A stretch of DNA of 64,000 bases from Pseudomonas fluorescens (GCF_000967965.1 NZ_LACC01000010.1:62001-126000); one strand, 5' to 3'; shown: positions 17,615 to 35,177, counted from the first letter of the stretch. The notes: a model not told the origin generated them from the sequence alone. Program-made: numbers and translations.

Positions 17615-17630
17615 CTGGTTATTTATACAG
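17615..17630 (-). promoter_or_regulatory. LexA (SOS) box upstream of recN
   Basis: On the minus strand the site reads CTGTATAAATAACCAG, matching CTGT-N8-ACAG at 7 of 8 fixed positions with an AT-rich spacer. It lies 25 bases upstream of recN, a standard SOS gene. Confidence 0.75.
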
Positions 17631-17749
17631 TGTTTTGTTTCTGGCTGACAATGCCCCTCGTTAGCTCGATTCGCTCGGTCCGACGAAAGCCTTATTGCGA
17701 CCGGGAATGACAAAGCAGTTGTTTTTTGTAGGGTTAATCGTCGTACCCC

Positions 17750-17777
17750 CTTGAAGCCGGATTTTGCGGCCCCATAT
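17750..17777 (+). promoter_or_regulatory. sigma-32 heat-shock promoter of grpE
   Basis: CTTGAA at 17750-17755 and CCCCATAT at 17770-17777, with a 14-base spacer, match the RpoH consensus CTTGAAA-N11-16-CCCCATNT. It lies 54 bases upstream of the grpE start and probably drives grpE-dnaK-dnaJ under heat stress. Confidence 0.85.
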
Positions 17778-17830
17778 AGCTGGGCAGAAGCGCGAGTTGA
17801 GCTCGCGGACGAAATTGAAAGGAGAAATCT

Positions 17831-18397
17831 ATGGCTGACGAACAGACAGTGGATACGCAAAACCCAGACGCCAACCAGGCGCCCGAGGCTTCGGGTGATG
17901 ACCTGGCGGCTCGTGTACAAGTGCTCGAAGAGCAACTGGCAGGCGCTCAGGATCAGGCTTTGCGTGTAGCCGCCGATCTGCAGAACGTCCGCCGTCGCGC
18001 CGAGCAGGATGTGGAGAAGGCTCACAAGTTCGCGCTGGAAAAATTCGCCAGCGACCTGCTGCCGATCGTCGACAGCCTGGAGCGTGGCCTGGAATTGTCC
18101 AGCCCGGATGACGAAAGCATCCGTCCGATGCGCGAAGGCATCGAACTGACCCTGAAAATGTTCCAGGACACCCTCAAGCGTTATCAGCTTGAAGCGATCG
18201 ATCCCCATGGCGAACCGTTCAACGCCGTTCACCATCAGGCAATGGCCATGCAGGAAAGCGCCGATGTCGAGCCGAACAGTGTTCTGAAGGTGTTCCAGAA
18301 GGGCTATCAGCTCAATGGTCGCCTGCTGCGCCCGGCGATGGTCGTGGTCAGCAAGGCGCCTGCGCCGGTTTCGCCTTCGATTGATGAGCAGGCTTGA
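17831..18397 (+). CDS. grpE: nucleotide exchange factor GrpE
   Basis: Co-chaperone that releases ADP from DnaK. The 188-residue protein has an acidic disordered N-terminus, a long coiled coil (about 30-95, [20 protein letters not shown]) and a C-terminal beta domain ([20 protein letters not shown]). AAAGGAGA precedes the ATG. It is first in grpE-dnaK-dnaJ, behind a sigma-32 promoter. Confidence 0.97.
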   Translation: MADEQTVDTQNPDANQAPEASGDDLAARVQVLEEQLAGAQDQALRVAADLQNVRRRAEQDVEKAHKFALEKFASDLLPIVDSLERGLELSSPDDESIRPMREGIELTLKMFQDTLKRYQLEAIDPHGEPFNAVHHQAMAMQESADVEPNSVLKVFQKGYQLNGRLLRPAMVVVSKAPAPVSPSIDEQA

Positions 18398-18499
18398 AAT
18401 CCGCCGCAAGGCCCCCATTTATAAGTCAAGCGTTTAAGTGCTACCGCAGTTAGCCACCACTGCTGCGGCAACCAAATCCAAAGTTTCGGGAGAGTGAAC

Positions 18500-20416
<1,917 letters not shown>

Positions 20417-20470
20417 GTTGTTGGTCGGCCGGTTGACTGCCTTAAGGCGGTGACTGGTAGGATGTCGCCG

Positions 20471-20490
20471 CGCGGGAGCTTGCTCCCGCG
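20471..20490. repeat. short REP-type palindrome in the dnaK-dnaJ gap
   Basis: CGCGGGAGCTTGCTCCCGCG is a perfect palindrome with the GGGAGCTTGCTCCC core of the REP elements in this window. It lies 55 bases after the dnaK stop, where it could slow RNA decay and raise dnaK over dnaJ. Confidence 0.75.
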
Positions 20491-20711
20491 TTGGCGTATC
20501 TGGAATACGCGAATTTTTACAGCATGCGACAGCGTTCGCGTGCTGGTGGTATGGCCGGAAATGCTCCTGCTTTTCGCGCCGCAAGTACCGCAAGAATCAA
20601 AGACCAGGATCGTTGAATTGACGTGAGTTGGGTCCGGGCCTGTATTGGGGCTCAACGAGTTCGGCAAACTCAGGAGGGTTTTGTCGGACGTCCTCAAGAG
20701 TGCAAAGACTT

Positions 20712-22650
<1,939 letters not shown>

Positions 22651-22760
22651 GATGCACCCGAAATCGGGCTCGCGCACAGCGTTTGAGCCCGGTTTTGTTC
22701 CGCCAAGCGACGACCTGTCGCATTCTCCAGCCTTTAAGGCTCATTGGCGGTAGACCAAAA

Positions 22761-22913
22761 ATGCCTTTTTCTGTAAGCTACAGCTTTAGTGTGTCCACTA
22801 AAAGCGCGCAGAATAATTCAGTGAAGAAGCGGGGTGACGTGTCCATACGTCACTCCGCTTTTTTACAACCTGCGATCGCCCTTTCAGGCTTTATTTACGG
22901 GAGGTCTTCTTGA
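22761..22913 (+). other. possible 50-codon leader reading frame overlapping the carA start
   Basis: An ATG at 22761 opens a frame that runs through the leader terminator and ends with a TGA that overlaps the carA TTG start (TTGA). It has no clear ribosome binding site and the peptide resembles nothing known. It may be fortuitous, or translation of it may decide whether the terminator at 22827-22864 forms. Confidence 0.3.
22827..22864 (+). terminator. intrinsic terminator in the carA leader (possible attenuator)
   Basis: A 14-bp stem with one mismatch (AAGCGGGGTGACGT paired with ACGTCACTCCGCTT) and a 6-base loop is followed by six T. It ends only 46 bases before the carA start. It may simply end dapB transcripts, or act as an attenuator for carAB, which responds to arginine and pyrimidines in pseudomonads. 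Confidence 0.8.
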
Positions 22914-24046
22914 CTAAGCCAGCCATACTCGCCCTTGCTGATGGCAGCATTTTTCGCGGCGAAGCCATTGGAGCCGACGGTCAAACCGTTGGTGAGGTGG
23001 TGTTCAACACCGCAATGACCGGCTATCAGGAAATCCTTACCGATCCTTCCTACGCCCAACAGATCGTTACCCTGACTTACCCGCACATCGGCAACACCGG
23101 CACCACGCCGGAAGACGCCGAGTCCAACCGCGTCTGGTCTGCCGGCCTGGTCATCCGTGACCTGCCACTGGTGGCGAGCAACTGGCGCAACACGATGTCC
23201 CTGTCCGACTACCTGAAGGCCAACAATGTTGTGGCCATCGCCGGTATCGACACCCGCCGCCTGACGCGCATCCTGCGTGAAAAAGGCGCGCAGAACGGCT
23301 GCATCATGGCCGGTGACAACATTTCCGAGGCCGCCGCCATCGCCGCCGCCCAGGGTTTCCCTGGTCTGAAGGGCATGGACCTGGCGAAAGTCGTCAGCAC
23401 CAAGGAAAGCTACGAGTGGCGCTCGACTGTCTGGGATCTGAAAACCGACAGCCATGCAACCATCGAAGCCTCCGAGCTGCCGTACCACGTGGTTGCCTAC
23501 GACTACGGCGTCAAGGTGAACATCCTGCGCATGCTGGTCGAGCGCGGTTGCCGCGTGACCGTCGTGCCTGCGCAAACCCCTGCTGCCGATGTGCTGGCAC
23601 TGAAGCCGGACGGCGTGTTCCTGTCCAACGGCCCTGGTGATCCGGAGCCTTGCGACTACGCGATCCAGGCGATCAAGGACGTGCTGGAAACCGAGATCCC
23701 GGTCTTCGGTATCTGCCTCGGTCACCAACTGCTGGCCCTGGCCTCCGGCGCCAAGACCCTGAAAATGGGTCACGGCCACCACGGTGCCAACCACCCCGTC
23801 CAGGACCTGGACAGCGGCGTGGTGATGATCACCAGCCAGAACCACGGTTTTGCCGTAGACGAAGCGACCCTGCCGGCCAACGTTCGCGCGATCCACAAAT
23901 CGCTGTTCGATGGCACCCTGCAAGGTATCGAGCGTACCGACAAGAGCGCCTTCAGCTTCCAGGGTCACCCGGAAGCCAGCCCTGGCCCGAACGACGTAGC
24001 GCCATTGTTCGATCGCTTCATCACCGAGATGGCCAAGCGACGCTGA
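22910..24046 (+). CDS. carA: carbamoyl-phosphate synthase small (glutaminase) subunit
   Basis: Hydrolyses glutamine and channels ammonia to CarB, giving carbamoyl phosphate for arginine and pyrimidine synthesis. The 378-residue protein has the CPSase N-domain (about 1-140) and a class I amidotransferase domain with nucleophile Cys in [10 protein letters not shown] near 270 and the HPE triad part in [11 protein letters not shown]. The start is TTG at 22910, supported by GGGAGG 5 bases upstream and the conserved [13 protein letters not shown] terminator hairpin lies just upstream. Confidence 0.97.
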   Translation: MTKPAILALADGSIFRGEAIGADGQTVGEVVFNTAMTGYQEILTDPSYAQQIVTLTYPHIGNTGTTPEDAESNRVWSAGLVIRDLPLVASNWRNTMSLSDYLKANNVVAIAGIDTRRLTRILREKGAQNGCIMAGDNISEAAAIAAAQGFPGLKGMDLAKVVSTKESYEWRSTVWDLKTDSHATIEASELPYHVVAYDYGVKVNILRMLVERGCRVTVVPAQTPAADVLALKPDGVFLSNGPGDPEPCDYAIQAIKDVLETEIPVFGICLGHQLLALASGAKTLKMGHGHHGANHPVQDLDSGVVMITSQNHGFAVDEATLPANVRAIHKSLFDGTLQGIERTDKSAFSFQGHPEASPGPNDVAPLFDRFITEMAKRR

Positions 24047-24163
24047 TCGCTCGCCCTGATGTAGCAAAGCTTAAGGGTGGCCCCACACCGGTGGCCCCCT
24101 CAAGGCTTCAGAGATTGAACAAGACGGCTTGCCGACTGACCTGCGGATTTGAGTGACAAACCC

Positions 24164-27381
<3,218 letters not shown>

Positions 27382-27385
<4 letters not shown>

Positions 27386-27864
27386 GCATAACGAAGTACC
27401 CAATGACCGTTCAGGGCGCTCGCGCCCTGGAAGAAGAGCACACTCACCTGACCAAGGTCGTTCGTCCGAAGCTCAGCCAGGACATCGGTACGGCCCGCGA
27501 GTTGGGTGACTTGAAGGAAAACGCCGAATACCACGCTGCCCGTGAGCAGCAGGGTATGGTCGAGGCGCGCATTCGTGACATCGAGGGCCGGATTCAGAAT
27601 CAGGTCATCATTGATGTCACGACCATTCCTCATACTGGCAAAGTGATTTTCGGCACCACTGTTGAAATCGCCAACGTCGAAACTGACGAGCGCGTCACCT
27701 ATCACATCGTGGGTGAGGATGAGGCTGACTTCAAACTGGGCAAAATCTCTGTCGGTTCGCCACTGGCCCGCGCCTTGATTGCCAAGGAAGAGGGTGATGT
27801 GGTCGCCGTGAAAACGCCTGGCGGCGTTATCGAGTACGAGATTGTCGAAGTTCGCCACGTCTGA
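27382..27864 (+). CDS. greA: transcription elongation factor GreA
   Basis: Rescues backtracked RNA polymerase by stimulating transcript cleavage. The 160-residue protein has the N-terminal antiparallel coiled coil with the acidic tip in [12 protein letters not shown] and a C-terminal FKBP-like domain ([22 protein letters not shown]). The start codon overlaps the carB stop as ATGA, so expression is coupled to carB. Confidence 0.97.
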
Positions 27865-27892
27865 AGGCTGGCGCCCGTTTCGTGCGGGCGCC

Positions 27893-28297
27893 ATGCTTTG
27901 GCAGCTGACCCAGATGTTATGGGTCGGCGGCTTGTGGCTGTTGCAAATCGGTCTGTTGCCGGTGCTGGGACGAATTGGCCTGGCGCCGCTGCTGATCGAT
28001 GAAATCGCAGGCATGCTCAATACGCTGGTAGTGGGATTCGCTACGGCGTGTGTGATATTTCAGGCTTTGGTGCTGGTTAAGGCCGATGGCCTTGCCAGTC
28101 TATGGCGAGATATTCGCGGGCAGCTGCTATTGATGGCGCTGTGTGCGTGCGCGATGTACTTCGCGGTGCGTTTCGGCTGGCCGAATGCCGATCGTTGGCA
28201 GGCGTTCAGCTATCTTGTTCTGGGCTTTTCCGGGCTGGTGCTGGTGTTGCAGCCGGTGCCGGGATGGAGTGGCAGGGTGCGCGAAGCACACCCTTGA
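27893..28297 (+). CDS. small integral membrane protein (DUF4149/TMEM205-like)
   Basis: Unrecognised in function. The 134-residue protein has four probable membrane helices (MLWQLTQMLWVGGLWLLQIG, LLVVGF-like second, QLLLMALCACAMYFAV, YLVLGFSGLVLVLQ), resembling the DUF4149 family. The ATG at 27893 is my choice; an in-frame TTG at 27842 inside greA is possible. Its end lies 9 bases from the convergent yhbY stop. In P. aeruginosa a small membrane protein gene occupies the same place, from memory. Confidence 0.75.
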   Translation: MLWQLTQMLWVGGLWLLQIGLLPVLGRIGLAPLLIDEIAGMLNTLVVGFATACVIFQALVLVKADGLASLWRDIRGQLLLMALCACAMYFAVRFGWPNADRWQAFSYLVLGFSGLVLVLQPVPGWSGRVREAHP

Positions 28298-28306
28298 CCC
28301 TTGCCA

Positions 28307-28615
28307 TCACTTGAAGCGATGGACGTTCGACAGCTGCTTGTTGACGCTGAAGTTCTTGCGGTAGATCAGTGCCATCTTGCCGATGACCTGGACCAGATCC
28401 GCTTTGCCGACCTTGCAGAGCTCTGCAATGGACGCCAGGCGCGATTCGCGATCGAGGATGTTGAGCTTGATTTTAATCAGCTCGTGATCCGCCAATGCGC
28501 GTTCGAGTTCGGCTAACACACCTTCAGTCAAACCGTTGTCAGCCACAATCAAAACTGGTTTCAGATGGTGGCCAATGGATTTGTACTGTTTCTTCTGCTC
28601 TTGAGTGAGCGGCAT
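28307..28615 (-). CDS. yhbY: RNA-binding CRM-domain protein YhbY
   Basis: Ribosome assembly factor that associates with pre-50S particles. The 102-residue protein is a single CRM domain with the GLTEGVLAELERALADHELIKIKL core and a C-terminal GKMALIYRKN strand that matches the GxxG-type RNA-binding family. It is divergent from rlmE, another 50S maturation gene, with 105 bases between. Confidence 0.93.
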   Translation of the reverse strand: MPLTQEQKKQYKSIGHHLKPVLIVADNGLTEGVLAELERALADHELIKIKLNILDRESRLASIAELCKVGKADLVQVIGKMALIYRKNFSVNKQLSNVHRFK

Positions 28616-28720
28616 AATCTGACCCCTGCGTCTGATCTTGTAAAAAGCGGCGGCCAGTTTACCCGAGCGAGTCCGGGACCGCCCAGTTAATCACGACCCG
28701 TTTTATTTTCGAGGTGGCCC

Positions 28721-29353
28721 GTGGCCCGTTCCAAGACAAGCCTTAACTGGCTGAAAGAACATTTCAACGACCCATTCGTCAAAATGGCACAAAAAGACGG
28801 GTACCGTTCCCGCGCCAGCTACAAGCTGCTGGAGATCCAGGAAAAGGATCGTCTGATTCGTCCGGGCATGAGCGTAATCGACCTTGGTGCGGCCCCCGGT
28901 GGGTGGTCCCAGGTGACCAGTCGTCTGATTGGCGGGCAGGGAACACTGATCGCTTCTGACATTCTGGAAATGGACAGCATTCCGGACGTGACCTTCATTC
29001 AGGGGGACTTTACCGAGGATGCCGTGCTGGCCCAGATCCTCGAGGCCGTCGGAAAAAAGGAAGTAGACCTTGTGATTTCCGATATGGCCCCCAATATGAG
29101 TGGATTACCGGCCGTAGACATGCCGCGAGCGATGTTCCTGTGCGAATTGGCACTGGATCTTTCGACCCGGGTGCTCAAGCCCGGTGGTGATTTTTTGATC
29201 AAGATCTTCCAGGGCGAAGGCTTCGATGAGTTCCACAAGAGCGTTCGCCAGCAGTTCGAGAAGGTGCAGATGCGCAAGCCGACCTCGTCGCGCGACCGTT
29301 CTCGCGAGCAGTACCTGCTGGGTCGCGGTTTCCGCGGACGCAGTGAAGGTTGA
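28721..29353 (+). CDS. rlmE: 23S rRNA 2'-O-methyltransferase (U2552)
   Basis: Heat-shock methyltransferase (FtsJ/RrmJ) that methylates U2552 of 23S rRNA late in 50S assembly. The 210-residue protein has the SAM motif [14 protein letters not shown] and the catalytic K-D-K-E residues in [27 protein letters not shown] and EQYLLGRGF. The start is GTG at 28721, with GAGGTGG 5 bases upstream. It precedes ftsH, the usual pairing. Confidence 0.96.
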   Translation: MARSKTSLNWLKEHFNDPFVKMAQKDGYRSRASYKLLEIQEKDRLIRPGMSVIDLGAAPGGWSQVTSRLIGGQGTLIASDILEMDSIPDVTFIQGDFTEDAVLAQILEAVGKKEVDLVISDMAPNMSGLPAVDMPRAMFLCELALDLSTRVLKPGGDFLIKIFQGEGFDEFHKSVRQQFEKVQMRKPTSSRDRSREQYLLGRGFRGRSEG

Positions 29354-29543
29354 GTGAATTTTCGATCAGGGTGATAGGTTTTTTGTATTACGCCTTGTCA
29401 GAATTAGCGAATATTGTGTAGGAAGTGTTTCACAAAGGGTTACAGACGGCGCCTGCCAAGTTGTAGGTAATGTAGTAAGTTAGGCCGGTGAATATCATGC
29501 GAAGCGCGCGTCAGTAGCGGAGCTTGCTTCAGAGGGTAGTTAA

Positions 29544-31463
29544 TTGAACGATATGGCAAAGAATCTGATCCTGTGGTTGATCATCGCGGCTGTCCTGGTG
29601 ACGGTGATGAACAACTTCTCCAGCCCTAACGAGCCGCAGACCCTCAACTATTCCGACTTCATCCAGCAGGTCAAGGATGGCAAGGTCGAGCGCGTGGCGG
29701 TTGATGGCTACGTGATTACCGGCAAACGCAACGATGGCGACAGCTTCAAGACCATTCGCCCGGCGATCCAGGACAACGGCCTGATCGGTGACCTGGTGGA
29801 TAACCACGTCGTGGTCGAAGGCAAGCAGCCTGAACAGCAATCCATCTGGACTCAGCTTCTGGTTGCCAGCTTCCCTATCCTCGTGATCATCGCCGTGTTC
29901 ATGTTCTTCATGCGGCAGATGCAGGGCGGTGCCGGTGGCAAGGGCGGGCCGATGAGCTTCGGTAAAAGCAAGGCGCGCCTGCTCTCGGAAGATCAGGTGA
30001 AAACGACCCTGGCTGACGTTGCCGGTTGCGACGAAGCCAAGGAAGAAGTCGGCGAGCTGGTCGAGTTCCTGCGCGACCCAGGCAAGTTCCAGCGCCTGGG
30101 TGGCCGCATTCCTCGCGGTGTGCTGATGGTCGGTCCTCCGGGTACCGGTAAGACCTTGCTGGCCAAGGCCATCGCCGGCGAAGCCAAAGTGCCGTTTTTC
30201 ACCATTTCCGGTTCCGACTTCGTCGAAATGTTCGTCGGTGTCGGTGCCAGCCGTGTTCGCGATATGTTCGAACAGGCCAAAAAACACGCTCCATGCATCA
30301 TCTTCATCGACGAAATCGATGCGGTCGGTCGCCATCGTGGCGCCGGCATGGGTGGTGGTCACGACGAGCGCGAGCAGACGCTCAACCAGTTGCTGGTTGA
30401 GATGGACGGCTTCGAAATGAATGACGGCATCATCGTGATTGCTGCGACCAACCGTCCTGACGTACTGGACCCTGCGTTGCTGCGTCCGGGCCGTTTCGAC
30501 CGCCAGGTTGTGGTCGGTCTGCCGGACATCCGTGGTCGCGAACAGATTCTCAAGGTTCACATGCGCAAAGTGCCGATGGGCGACGACGTTGCTCCGGCCG
30601 TGATCGCCCGTGGTACTCCAGGCTTCTCCGGTGCTGACCTGGCGAACCTGGTGAACGAGGCGTCCTTGTTCGCCGCCCGTGCCGGCAAGCGCATCGTCGA
30701 GATGAAAGAGTTCGAACTGGCGAAAGACAAGATCATGATGGGCGCCGAGCGCAAATCCATGGTCATGTCCGAGAAAGAAAAGCAGAACACGGCTTATCAC
30801 GAAGCAGGCCACGCCATCGTGGGGCGTGTCGTGCCAGAGCATGATCCGGTGTACAAAGTGTCGATCATCCCGCGCGGCCGTGCGCTGGGTGTGACCATGT
30901 TCCTGCCGGAAGAAGATCGTTACAGCCTGTCCAAGCGTGCGTTGATCAGCCAGATCTGTTCGCTGTACGGCGGTCGTATCGCTGAAGAAATGACCTTGGG
31001 CTTCGATGGCGTGACCACCGGTGCTTCCAACGACATCATGCGCGCCAGCCAGATTGCGCGGAACATGGTGACCAAGTGGGGGCTCTCGGAGAAACTCGGC
31101 CCGTTGATGTATGCCGAAGAAGAGGGCGAAGTGTTCCTCGGTCGCGGCGGTGGCGGTCAGAGTGCAAGTTTCTCTGGCGAAACAGCCAAGTTGATCGACT
31201 CCGAAGTGCGCAGTATCATCGATCAGTGCTACGGCACGGCGAAGCAGATTCTCACGGATAACCGTGACAAGCTTGACGCGATGGCCGATGCCTTGATGAA
31301 GTACGAAACGATCGATGCCGAGCAGATCGACGACATCATGGCGGGTCGTACGCCTCGCGAGCCACGCGACTGGTCGGGTGGCACGGGTACTTCCGGCACC
31401 CCTCCGGTGGTGCAGGATGAGCGTCCGGAAACACCGATCGGTGGTCCTGCTGCTGACGTATAA
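29544..31463 (+). CDS. ftsH: ATP-dependent zinc metalloprotease FtsH
   Basis: Membrane-anchored AAA+ protease that degrades misfolded membrane proteins, RpoH and LpxC-type targets. The 639-residue protein has two membrane helices (about 6-24 and 108-128), AAA+ Walker A GPPGTGKT near 197, the pore [13 protein letters not shown], second region of homology and the zinc HEAGH near 419. TTG at 29544 is preferred because AGAGGG lies 8 bases upstream; the alternative ATG at 29553 (MAKNLILW) has no site at useful distance. The 190-base gap after rlmE shows no feature I can name. Confidence 0.97.
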   Translation: MNDMAKNLILWLIIAAVLVTVMNNFSSPNEPQTLNYSDFIQQVKDGKVERVAVDGYVITGKRNDGDSFKTIRPAIQDNGLIGDLVDNHVVVEGKQPEQQSIWTQLLVASFPILVIIAVFMFFMRQMQGGAGGKGGPMSFGKSKARLLSEDQVKTTLADVAGCDEAKEEVGELVEFLRDPGKFQRLGGRIPRGVLMVGPPGTGKTLLAKAIAGEAKVPFFTISGSDFVEMFVGVGASRVRDMFEQAKKHAPCIIFIDEIDAVGRHRGAGMGGGHDEREQTLNQLLVEMDGFEMNDGIIVIAATNRPDVLDPALLRPGRFDRQVVVGLPDIRGREQILKVHMRKVPMGDDVAPAVIARGTPGFSGADLANLVNEASLFAARAGKRIVEMKEFELAKDKIMMGAERKSMVMSEKEKQNTAYHEAGHAIVGRVVPEHDPVYKVSIIPRGRALGVTMFLPEEDRYSLSKRALISQICSLYGGRIAEEMTLGFDGVTTGASNDIMRASQIARNMVTKWGLSEKLGPLMYAEEEGEVFLGRGGGGQSASFSGETAKLIDSEVRSIIDQCYGTAKQILTDNRDKLDAMADALMKYETIDAEQIDDIMAGRTPREPRDWSGGTGTSGTPPVVQDERPETPIGGPAADV

Positions 31464-31471
31464 GGTTTGAA

Positions 31472-32323
31472 ATGACTTCTGTTCAGTCCTCGACCCGGTT
31501 GCCTTGCGGCAACCGGGTTCTTGATTTGGCCCAGACGCATGTCATGGGTATTCTCAATGTCACTCCTGATTCTTTCTCCGATGGTGGCCAATACAGCCAG
31601 CTCGACGCGGCCATGCGCCACGCCGAAGCCATGGTGGCGGCCGGCGCTACGCTGATCGATGTCGGTGGCGAATCCACTCGTCCTGGTGCCAGGGCGGTGT
31701 CGCCACTGGAAGAGCTGGAGCGCGTAGCGCCCATTGTCGAACGCATCAGTCGCGAACTGGACGTCATCATCTCGGTCGACACCTCAACGCCATCCGTCAT
31801 GCGTGAAACTGCGCGCCTGGGTGCCGGGCTGATCAATGACGTGCGTTCGTTGCGTCGCGATGGAGCCCTGGATGCTGCAGCGGCCACCGGGCTGCCGGTC
31901 TGCCTGATGCATATGCTGGGCGAGCCGGGCGATATGCAGGACAATCCGCAGTATCAGGATGTCACCAGGGAGGTCGGTGAGTTTCTCTCCGAGCGCATGC
32001 ATCAGTGTTCATTGGCGGGAATTGCGGCTGAGCGGATCATTCTTGACCCCGGCTTTGGCTTCGCCAAAACCTTGCAGCACAATCTGAGTTTGTTCAAACA
32101 TATGGAAGCCCTGCATGCCTTGGGGCGACCCCTGTTGGTCGGGGTTTCGCGAAAGAGCATGATTGGTCAGGCGTTGAATCGTCCGGTGGGAGACCGTCTG
32201 TATGGTGGTTTGGCGCTCGCGGCGCTGGCTTCGGCGAAAGGTGCGCGTATATTGCGCGTCCATGATGTAGCCGAAACAGTGGATGTGGTGCGGATGATCG
32301 CCGCAGTGGAATCAGCCGAATAA
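31472..32323 (+). CDS. folP: dihydropteroate synthase
   Basis: Condenses p-aminobenzoate with dihydropterin pyrophosphate in folate synthesis; target of sulfonamides. The 283-residue TIM-barrel protein has the pterin site motifs [16 protein letters not shown] and GGESTRPGA and a late GVSRKSMI. It follows ftsH by 8 bases. A perfect 11-bp hairpin falls inside codons 8-16 (31494-31519), an odd position for a gene start. Confidence 0.96.
   Translation: MTSVQSSTRLPCGNRVLDLAQTHVMGILNVTPDSFSDGGQYSQLDAAMRHAEAMVAAGATLIDVGGESTRPGARAVSPLEELERVAPIVERISRELDVIISVDTSTPSVMRETARLGAGLINDVRSLRRDGALDAAAATGLPVCLMHMLGEPGDMQDNPQYQDVTREVGEFLSERMHQCSLAGIAAERIILDPGFGFAKTLQHNLSLFKHMEALHALGRPLLVGVSRKSMIGQALNRPVGDRLYGGLALAALASAKGARILRVHDVAETVDVVRMIAAVESAE
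31494..31519 (+). other. strong hairpin inside the folP 5' coding region
   Basis: ACCCGGTTGCC and GGCAACCGGGT pair perfectly around a TTGC loop, beginning 22 bases after the folP ATG. The bases that follow are T-rich (TCTTGATTT). It codes for part of TRLPCGNRV. It could attenuate ftsH transcripts or lower folP translation. Confidence 0.6.
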
Positions 32324-32339
32324 GAATGATGGAGCACTT

Positions 32340-33677
32340 ATGAGCAAAAAATATTTTGGCACCGATGGTATTCGTGGGCGTGTCGGTGAATACCCGATTA
32401 CTCCTGACTTCATGCTCAAGCTCGGCTGGGCTGCAGGTATGGCATTCCGCAAGATGGGCGCCTGCAAGGTACTGGTAGGTAAGGACACCCGGATCTCCGG
32501 CTACATGTTCGAGTCTGCGCTTGAAGCAGGGCTGACGTCGGCAGGTGCCGATGTAATGCTGCTGGGACCGATGCCGACTCCGGCTATCGCCTATTTGACG
32601 CGTACTTTTCATGCCGAGGCTGGCATCGTCATCAGTGCGTCGCACAATCCGCATGATGACAATGGCATCAAGTTCTTCTCCGGCAATGGCACCAAGCTGC
32701 CGGATGAAGTCGAGCATATGATCGAAGAGTTGCTCGATACGCCAATGACCGTGGTTGAGTCGAGCAAGATCGGCAAGGTGTCGCGAATCAACGACGCCTC
32801 CGGCCGTTACATCGAATTCTGCAAGAGCAGCGTACGCACCGGCACCAGTTTCACGGGGCTGAAGATCGTGGTCGACTGTGCTCATGGGGCCACCTACAAA
32901 GTGGCGCCGAGCGTGTTCCGCGAGTTGGGTGCCGAGGTCGTGGTTCTCTCCGCGCAGCCCAATGGTCTGAACATCAACGAAAACTGCGGTTCGACCCATA
33001 TGGGGCAACTGCAGGCTGCCGTCCTGGCTGAAAAGGCGGACCTGGGCATTGCCTTCGATGGCGATGGCGATCGCGTGCAGATGGTCGATCACACGGGGGC
33101 GGTAGTTGATGGTGATGAGTTGCTGTTCATCATTGCGCGTGACCTGCATGAGCGTGACAAGTTGCAAGGTGGTGTGGTCGGCACTCTGATGAGTAACCTG
33201 GGGCTGGAGCTGGCCCTGGCCGACCTGGGCATTCCATTCGTGCGCGCCAATGTCGGTGATCGCTATGTGATCGCCGAACTGCTTGAGCGCAACTGGATTG
33301 TGGGCGGGGAAAATTCGGGGCACGTGGTGTGCTTCAGTCACACCACCACCGGTGACGCAATTATTGCCGCGCTGCAGGTGCTGATCGCGCTGAAGCGCCG
33401 GGATGAAAGCCTGGCGCTAACCCGACAGGCGCTGCGCAAGTGCCCTCAGGTACTGATCAATGTGCGATTCGGTGGCGGCGCAAGCCCACTCGATCATCCG
33501 TCGGTCAAGGAAGCCAGCGAGCGTGTGACCAAGGCCATGGCGGGTCGGGGGCGTGTGCTTTTGCGCAAGTCCGGAACCGAACCGCTGGTGCGTGTGATGG
33601 TCGAAGGCGAAGACGAAACGCAGGTTCGTGGCTATGCCGAAGAGCTGGCAAAACTGGTTACTGAAGTTTCTGCCTGA
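32340..33677 (+). CDS. glmM: phosphoglucosamine mutase
   Basis: Interconverts glucosamine-6-phosphate and glucosamine-1-phosphate for peptidoglycan and LPS precursors. The 445-residue protein has the phosphoserine loop [12 protein letters not shown] with S101, the metal loop DGDGDR near 242 and the phosphate-binding RKSGTEP near the C-terminus. Only 16 bases after folP, the common folP-glmM pair. Confidence 0.97.
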   Translation: MSKKYFGTDGIRGRVGEYPITPDFMLKLGWAAGMAFRKMGACKVLVGKDTRISGYMFESALEAGLTSAGADVMLLGPMPTPAIAYLTRTFHAEAGIVISASHNPHDDNGIKFFSGNGTKLPDEVEHMIEELLDTPMTVVESSKIGKVSRINDASGRYIEFCKSSVRTGTSFTGLKIVVDCAHGATYKVAPSVFRELGAEVVVLSAQPNGLNINENCGSTHMGQLQAAVLAEKADLGIAFDGDGDRVQMVDHTGAVVDGDELLFIIARDLHERDKLQGGVVGTLMSNLGLELALADLGIPFVRANVGDRYVIAELLERNWIVGGENSGHVVCFSHTTTGDAIIAALQVLIALKRRDESLALTRQALRKCPQVLINVRFGGGASPLDHPSVKEASERVTKAMAGRGRVLLRKSGTEPLVRVMVEGEDETQVRGYAEELAKLVTEVSA

Positions 33678-33743
33678 ATTCGGCTTGCCAGCCATGATTG
33701 TGTTGGGTAACATCTGCGCCCACTTTGACCGACGAGGTACAGC

Positions 33744-34499
33744 ATGCGTCGCCCTATGGTAGCTGGTAACTGGAAGATGCACGGTACCCGCGCCAGCGTC
33801 GCTGAGCTGATCAACGGCCTTCGTGACTTGGCCTTGCCGAGCAGTGTTGATGTCGCGGTATTCCCGCCTTTCCTGCATATCAATCAAGTGATTGATGGCC
33901 TGGAAGGGAAGTCGATTTCGGTCGGCGCGCAGAATTCTGCGGTGGAATCCGGGCAAGGTGCGTTGACCGGTGAAGTTGCTCCGAGTCAGTTGGTGGATGC
34001 GGGTTGTTCCCTGGTGCTTGTCGGGCACTCCGAGCGCCGCCAGATCATGGGCGAGCAGGATGCAGTGCTGATCCGCAAGTTCGCAGCGGCACAGGCATGT
34101 GGCTTGATTCCGGTGTTGTGTATAGGGGAAACCCTGGAGCAGCGTGAAGCCGGAAAGACTCTTGAGGTTGTCTCGCGTCAGCTGGGCAGTATCATTGAGG
34201 AGCTGGGTGTCGGTGCCTTTGCCAAGGCAGTGATCGCTTACGAGCCGGTCTGGGCCATTGGCACCGGGCTGACTGCAACGCCACAACAGGCGCAGGATGT
34301 GCATGCAGCCATTCGCGCCCAGTTGGCGGCAGAGAATTCTGAAGTCGCGCAAGGTGTGCGGCTTCTATACGGCGGCAGCGTGAAGGCGGCCAATGCGGTC
34401 GAACTGTTCGGCATGCCGGATATCGATGGGGGCCTCATTGGTGGGGCTTCCCTGAATGCAGATGAGTTCGGTGCGATCTGTCGCGCCGCGGGAAACTGA
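33744..34499 (+). CDS. tpiA: triosephosphate isomerase
   Basis: Interconverts dihydroxyacetone phosphate and glyceraldehyde-3-phosphate. The 251-residue TIM barrel has Asn/Lys in GNWKMHG, the catalytic His in VLVGHSERR and catalytic Glu in [11 protein letters not shown]. It is followed after 4 bases by secG, the standard arrangement. Confidence 0.97.
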   Translation: MRRPMVAGNWKMHGTRASVAELINGLRDLALPSSVDVAVFPPFLHINQVIDGLEGKSISVGAQNSAVESGQGALTGEVAPSQLVDAGCSLVLVGHSERRQIMGEQDAVLIRKFAAAQACGLIPVLCIGETLEQREAGKTLEVVSRQLGSIIEELGVGAFAKAVIAYEPVWAIGTGLTATPQQAQDVHAAIRAQLAAENSEVAQGVRLLYGGSVKAANAVELFGMPDIDGGLIGGASLNADEFGAICRAAGN

Positions 34500-34503
34500 A
34501 AAA

Positions 34504-34887
34504 ATGCTGGAAACAGTCGTAGTCGTTTTTCATCTGCTGGGTGCATTGGGCGTAGTAGCTCTGGTTTTGCTGCAGCAGGGTAAAGGTGCGGATGCTGGCG
34601 CGTCTTTCGGAGCAGGTGCTTCAAATACTGTGTTCGGAAGCCAAGGTTCCTCTACCTTTCTTAGTAAGTTTACTGCTATACTTGCCGCAGGTTTTTTCAT
34701 AACCAGCTTGGGGTTAGGTTACTTTGCTAAAGAGAAGGCTCACCAGCTGACTCAAGTAGGTCTCCCAAATCCAGCGGTACTGGAAGTTCCAAAGCAACAA
34801 CCGGCTTCTGATGATGTCCCGGTGCTTCAAGAGCAAAAGTCGGCTACTCCAGCGACTGACGTGCCTCCAGCTCAAGAGCAGAAGTAA
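34504..34887 (+). CDS. secG: preprotein translocase subunit SecG
   Basis: Small membrane subunit of the SecYEG channel. The 127-residue protein has two membrane helices (about 3-20 and 52-72) and the conserved [17 protein letters not shown] loop. The C-terminal tail of about 45 residues is rich in Pro, Gln and Ala with repeated QEQK, longer than in E. coli. ATG 34504 is the conserved start. tRNA-Leu follows after 22 bases. Confidence 0.95.
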   Translation: MLETVVVVFHLLGALGVVALVLLQQGKGADAGASFGAGASNTVFGSQGSSTFLSKFTAILAAGFFITSLGLGYFAKEKAHQLTQVGLPNPAVLEVPKQQPASDDVPVLQEQKSATPATDVPPAQEQK

Positions 34888-34909
34888 GAAGGGTTTCAAA
34901 CGTAGTATT

Positions 34910-34995
34910 GCCGAGGTGGTGGAATTGGTAGACACGCAACCTTGAGGTGGTTGTGCCCATAGGGTGTAGGGGTTCGAGTCCCCTTCTCGGTACCA
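34910..34995 (+). tRNA. tRNA-Leu (GAG)
   Basis: The 86-base RNA has acceptor GCCGAGG, a long variable arm, the T-loop GGTTCGAGTCC and an encoded CCA. Anticodon stem CAACC/GGTTG encloses TTGAGGT, giving anticodon GAG. Located between secG and rimP, as in other pseudomonads. Confidence 0.96.
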
Positions 34996-35092
34996 ATTAG
35001 TCAGGAGAGCCCGCTGTTGCGGGCTTTCTTGCAGGTGGAAGGTTACATTGACCCTGTAGGGGATCGGTCGTATACTTCCGCCCCAGCTTTGT

Positions 35093-35169
<77 letters not shown>

Positions 35170-35177
35170 GTTTAAGG

